From Pelagophyceae sp. CCMP2097 (lineage: Eukaryota; Sar; Pelagophyceae): a stretch of DNA of 44,062 nt. Positions within the stretch are counted from its first letter, which is position 1, and every line of letters begins with the position of its first letter. Positions 40,108 through 44,062 of this stretch are shown in pieces. The position numbers and the translations under genes are program-made. Where the stretch lies: assembly GCA_026770575.1 (NCBI GenBank), contig MU657217.1, positions 68,497 through 112,558 of the forward strand. Direction: 5' to 3'. Under the pieces are notes generated by a model. It ran no database searches and was not told the DNA's origin. It was given only the letters and a program-made list of their open reading frames with translations.

Positions 40108-42000
40108 ATGAAGGTAAAGCCTCGCCCACGCGCGCGCGCGCGCGCGGCGGGCGCACCGCGAGCCATAGGTCATCTTGTCGCTCCTCCTGGCCTCGGCCAC
40201 GGCCTTCGCGCCGACGCGCACGGTGCGCCTCGATAGCGCTGGATCGACTCGCTGTATGGTCCCGGATCCTCTCCCTTTAGACCGTCGCGCCGTCGGTCGC
40301 GCTCGAGGCCAAGAAGTCGGTGGCCGACCTCAAGGATTCGGACCTCAAGGGCAAGAATGTCCTCGTGCGCTGCGACCTCAACGTGCCGCTCGTGAGTGTG
40401 CAAGGAGCGACGTTGAACTTCAAAGAGACTTCTTCCGAAGTCCCTCGAGCGGCCTTTGCCCGACGCCGCCGGTCCGTGTAGGATGGCAAGGTCATCGGCG
40501 ACGACACGCGCATCCGCGCCTCGGTGCGCCCCCGCGTCCTCGTGTATGGATTCGCTAACATCTTGCCAGTCAACGTCGAACCTTTCGTCGGTAGGTGCCG
40601 ACGGTCAAGTACCTGCTGGAGAAGGGTGCGCGCGTCACGATGTGCTCGCACCTCGGCCGGCCCAAGGGCGGCCCGGAGGACAAGTTCTCCCTGGCGCCGG
40701 TCGCGACCCGCATGGCCGAGTGCCTCGGCGTGCCCGTGGCCATGGCCCCGGACTGCATCGGCACCGAGGTCGCCGCCATGGTCGCGGCCATGAAGGACGG
40801 CGAGGCCCTCATCCTCGAGAACACGCGCTTCTACAAGGAGGAGGAGGCCAACGACGCGGCGTTCGTGGAGAAGCTCGCGGCCCCGTTCGACCTCTTCGTC
40901 AACGACGCCTTCGGCACGGCGCACCGCGCGCACGCCTCCACCGAGGGCGTGACCAAGTTCCTCAAGCCGTCCGTCTCGGGCTTCCTCCTTGCTAAGGAGC
41001 TGCAGTACCTCGCCGGCGCCATCGACGAGCCCGTGCGCCCGCTCGCCGCCATCGTCGGCGGCTCCAAGGTACTTTGCTTTTTGAGGGAGGGCGGAGGGTG
41101 CGATGAAGATGAACTTATAAGTGTGATGCGTGAGCGCGTGATCCTTTGTTACAATCTGAGCACCCGTCCCATATCTTCATGAAAAACCTCGTATCATGTC
41201 CTCAAACTATCCAATATAGGTCTCCTCCAAGATCTCGGTCCTCGAGTCGCTCATCAACAAGTGCGACAAGGTGATCATCGGCGGCGGCATGGTCTTCACC
41301 TTCCTCAAGGCCCAGGGCTACGCCACGGGCACGTCGCTCGTCGAGGATGACTACCTCGAGACGGCCAAGAAGGCCATCGCCCTCGCCAAGGAGAAGGGCG
41401 TCGAGCTCATCATCCCCCAGGAGATCGTCATCGCCGACGCCTTCTCGGCGACGGCCAACACCAAGATCTGCAAGTCCACGGAGATCCCCGAGGGCTGGAT
41501 GGGCCTCGACAACGGCCCGGAGGCGACGAAGATGATCCAGGAGAAGCTCGCCGACTGCAAGACCATCATCTGGTGCGTCTCTTTGGAGATAGTTTCTTGA
41601 GAGTGAGAGCCCGTTGATGACGCAAGATGAGCGTATGCCTGATTATCCGCTGATCGATACCCACTTCTTATAGACTACGATGGTCTGAGGGTTGCCCCCG
41701 TATTCCTTTTCGACGTGGCACGTTGCCATGGAAGCGTCACTTTCGTTTTCTAGGAACGGCCCGATGGGCGTCTTCGAGATGGAGGCGTTCGCCAAGGGCA
41801 CGTTCGCCATCTGCGACACGCTCGCCGAGCTCACGGCCAAGGGCTGCATCACGATCATCGGCGGCGGCGACTCGGTCGCGGCCGTCGAGAAGGCCGGCCT
41901 CGCCGACAAGATGTCGCACATCTCCACTGGAGGTGGCGCATCGCTCGAGCTCCTCGAGGGCAAGGTCCTCCCGGGCGTCGCCGCGCTCGACGAGCTCTAA
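40108..42000 (+). CDS. PGK: Plastid-targeted phosphoglycerate kinase
   Basis: Seven exons, all joined in phase: 40108-40113, 40169-40222, 40281-40391, 40482-40523, 40595-41068, 41220-41572 and 41754-42000 (428 aa). Introns are 55, 58, 90, 71, 151 and 181 nt. The kinase motifs are complete: [82 protein letters not shown] and the [14 protein letters not shown] phosphate loop. PGK interconverts 1,3-bisphosphoglycerate plus ADP and 3-phosphoglycerate plus ATP. The leader [17 protein letters not shown] is a signal peptide ending in an ASAFAP-like cleavage motif (A|F), the bipartite targeting signal for complex red plastids, so this copy should serve the Calvin cycle. Exon 1 encodes only Met-Lys. 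Confidence 0.95.
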
Positions 42001-42995
42001 GCGCATCGTTGGTACGGTACCCTTTGAACTGGCGCTCGAAGACCCCGACTCGGAGGGGCCTATTTTAATCGAGTAAAATTTCTCAATTGTCTGCAGTCAC
42101 TCGTTCGAAACTCGGCTGTGTCAGCGGAGTCGGCCGCCGTGAAAGGCCGATAGTAAGTTACCGTCCTATCACTAGTCTTCCGAGTCATTCTTCGAAGCGG
42201 GGGTGCGAGGTAGGGCGCGCACGCGGCCCTTTGCGACCGTCGCGTCGTCCACGGCAACGGGACGACCACGGACAAAAGGAGCGTGGGCAAGCAGGCGGGC
42301 GCGCGGCCTTGGCTTGTCCCGCTTTTTTTACTGGGGGTGATGTCGATACCGTGCGGTGGTGGACACGTGCTGGGGGATGGGCGTGCGCGCGGAGATCGTG
42401 GCGTCGCAGCGTCGGCTCTGCAACGGTCCGTCGCGCGCGACGCGGCGCCGGCCGCACGCAAGGCGCTCCCGTCGCGAACTCATCGAGATCGCAAAGCTAT
42501 TTGCGCCACGTGCGTAATTTTCCGCGAGTGGCGCGGGGGGTCACGAGGTCGATGCTTGAAGGAGGGATGGGTGGAGCGCTTGGTTGGCGCGATTCGTGGG
42601 TCGCAGTGCCGTCGGACGGGCACTCATAGGTACGGCTGAGGCTTTGGTTCGATCGTTCAGAGCTGGAAGACGGTCCCGGGCAAGTCGATTCGGCTCGGAC
42701 TGGCCGGTAAGCACGCACCGTCGGTTATACTTTGTTTCGTTCACGGTCCTGTGTCTCATGGCGCGTATAAAGTCGGCCAAATTCAGACAAGGCCCCTAGG
42801 CATGGGCGCAACGTGTTTGTTCCTCTGGCTCGTCACGCTGGCTCTTGCCCCGTGCCGGACTTCTGCAGCTTTGCTGCTCGGCGCAATTCACCGTGTACAC
42901 GGTGGTGCGTACGGTGCGGCAACCCTTTCCCCGAACACGTATTGAAAATCCAACCCGCTGTGCGCACCTGAGGTGCTGAGCTTGCTTCCTTGGAC
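42001..42995. other. Gene-poor stretch; one short secreted-type ORF possible
   Basis: No frame has a recognisable domain. The only hint is ATG 42802 to 42945 (47 aa, MGATCLFLWLVTLALAPCRT then SAALLLGAIH), which looks like a signal peptide with almost no mature chain; it may be chance or a first exon. Sequence after PGK (42001-42110) is AT-richer and probably its 3' flank. Confidence 0.35.
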
Positions 42996-43481
42996 ATGAC
43001 GACACCGGGCGCCTCTAGACTCACCGCCACCGCCGTTGAGGCCCTGCAGCGTACCACCGCGGCGCACGTCTCTGCAATCGGCGTCCTCGAGGGTGCGTTT
43101 GAGGCAGAAATGGCCCAGCTCGCGACGGACCGCTAAGCGCTCCGAGACGACCGCGCGGCCATGATGCAACACGTCGAAGAGTTGCTCTCGCGTGGAGAGG
43201 CCGACCTTTCAGTGAAGCGCGCGGCCGTCGAGCGCGACCGCGCCGAGTTGGACGAGGAGGAGGCGCGCATATGCATGCGCGCGGCCGCGCCGCCACCAAA
43301 CGGCGTCGTCAAGCTCAACGTGCGTCCGCGCCCGTTCCGTCGATGGGCTCGGCGCGCCATTTATGCACGGGGATGCCCTTTGACGCTCGGCACATCGTCA
43401 GCTTTCACGGCGCTCAACGGGGCTCCTCAGATACGGCAGGGCCCACGACTTCCATCTGGCGGTGCTGGAGCCCACGCCTGA
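42996..43481 (+). pseudogene. Broken coiled-coil protein with a possible BTB/T1 start
   Basis: From ATG 42996 the frame reads MTTPGASRLTATAVEALQRT, then FEAEMAQLATDR, TAA (43134-43136), and goes on in the same frame with ALRDDRAAMMQHVEELLSRG, KRAAVERDRAELDEEEAR and PPPNGVVKLNV. A coiled coil followed by V-x-L-N-V is how KCTD/T1-type BTB proteins begin (VxLNVGGxxF), but the GG is replaced (RPRPF) and no BTB fold follows. The lone stop plus loss of the domain core indicates a degraded gene copy; an intron after LNV cannot be excluded. Confidence 0.45.
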
Positions 43482-43650
43482 CCCTGCTGGAAGCGCTTGC
43501 GTGCACGGTCGCTCGACACGACACCGCAGAACAACGGCGGCGTACAATGGGACACAAGCATGCACCATCCCAAGTACATTGTATATTCAACACGGATTGC
43601 CAGTACCCAGGGGCTCGGGAGAAGGAGAGAAGCGCCCGTCGTCTTTAGGT

Positions 43651-43666
43651 GGTGTTGTGAAACACC
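43651..43666 (-). promoter_or_regulatory. Histone-type 3' stem-loop
   Basis: On the minus strand GGTGTTTCACAACACC forms a 6-bp stem with a 4-nt loop, 87 nt past the H2B stop, followed by ACCTAAAGACGACG, which resembles a purine-rich downstream element. This is the layout of the metazoan/algal histone mRNA stem-loop bound by SLBP. The loop is TCAC, not the usual TTTC, so the match is structural more than literal. Confidence 0.6.
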
Positions 43667-43753
43667 GGTTGGTTGTGGTTGTTGTACGAGTCGCAGGACG
43701 CGCCGCCGTTGTTCTTGCCGACGATGCGACGATGCGCCCGGCAGTGGAGCCGC

Positions 43754-44062
43754 TTAGGCAGTGCCGGCGCTGGTGAACTTGGTGACGGCCTTGGTGCCCT
43801 CGGAGACGGCGTGCTTGGAGAGCTCGCCGGGGAGCATGAGGCGAACGGCCGTCTGAATCTCGCGCGACGACATGGTCGCCTTCTTCGAATAGCGGCCGAG
43901 CTTCGAGGCCTCGAGCGCGATGCGCTCGAAGATGTCGTTGATGAACGAGTTCATGATCGACATGCCCTTCTTGGAGATGCCCGTGTCCGGGTGGACCTGC
44001 TTCAGGACGCGGTAGATGTACGTCGAGTACGACTCGACGCGCTTCTTCTTCTTCTTGCCCTC
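43754..44062 (-). CDS. H2B: Histone H2B, C-terminal part (5' end beyond the window)
   Basis: Open from the window edge ([20 protein letters not shown]) to the stop at 43754-43756. The 102 residues cover the whole histone fold: [60 protein letters not shown] and [17 protein letters not shown]2B pairs with H2A in the nucleosome core. The conserved C-terminal Lys of the AVTKFTS segment, the usual monoubiquitination site, is present. The N-terminal tail lies outside the window. No intron is seen in this part. A histone-type stem-loop follows. Confidence 0.97.
   Translation of the reverse strand, partial: EGKKKKKRVESYSTYIYRVLKQVHPDTGISKKGMSIMNSFINDIFERIALEASKLGRYSKKATMSSREIQTAVRLMLPGELSKHAVSEGTKAVTKFTSAGTA

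Noticed and set aside
1..44062. tRNA, rRNA or CRISPR features
   Set aside because: A visual scan found no cloverleaf with a proper T-arm, no rRNA words and no spaced direct-repeat arrays; the tandem repeats present have no unique spacers.

Overview
The window is nuclear DNA from a eukaryote, very probably a small stramenopile alga of the pelagophyte type (Aureococcus-like). The evidence is high GC, dense genes with many short GT-AG introns (47-182 nt in the 27 I could place by reading phase), TTAGGG-type interstitial telomeric repeats, a histone H2B, a 26S proteasome subunit, a front-end fatty-acid desaturase, and a phosphoglycerate kinase whose leader carries the signal-peptide/ASAFAP-like motif of secondary red plastids. 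The genus is inference; the eukaryotic, secondary-plastid assignment is well supported.

Layout. 0-13 kb: the 3' end of a GH7 cellulase-family gene with a long Pro/Thr linker; an EF-hand protein; a 1097-aa Tudor-like/coiled-coil protein (-); a four-exon coiled-coil protein (+); an IQ-motif protein (+). 13-20 kb: a JmjC/cupin_8 oxygenase (-), a seven-blade WD40 protein (+), a RING-H2 protein (-), a four-helix membrane protein (-) and a cytochrome b5 front-end desaturase (+). 19.6-20.5 kb is an AT-richer island with two MITE-like inverted-repeat elements, one holding telomeric repeats. 20.5-30 kb: CCDC25 (-), a small SH3/Tudor-like plus coiled-coil protein split by an in-frame stop (+), a two-pore cation channel (-) and the proteasome base subunit RPN1 (+). 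30-40 kb: a proline-rich coiled-coil protein (-), a urea/sodium symporter exon relic, a broken WD40 paralogue (+) and a 1732-aa SAP/IQ/acidic-repeat protein (-). 40-44 kb: plastid PGK (+), a gene-poor stretch with a broken coiled-coil/BTB-like fragment, and histone H2B (-, cut by the window edge) with a histone-type stem-loop behind it.

The genes do not form one pathway. The strongest architectural signal is strand alternation: from 3.7 kb onward nearly every gene is head-to-head with one neighbour (about 150-400 bp apart) and tail-to-tail with the other. Most gene models here were rebuilt by joining exons across phase-compatible introns, and those joins are stated. I saw no CRISPR, rRNA or tRNA gene. 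No single novel system is proven. The best leads are the repeated acidic YDDDFE-type motif shared by two giant uncharacterised proteins, the two inverted-repeat elements, four reading frames interrupted by lone stops, and the divergent WD40 paralogue.
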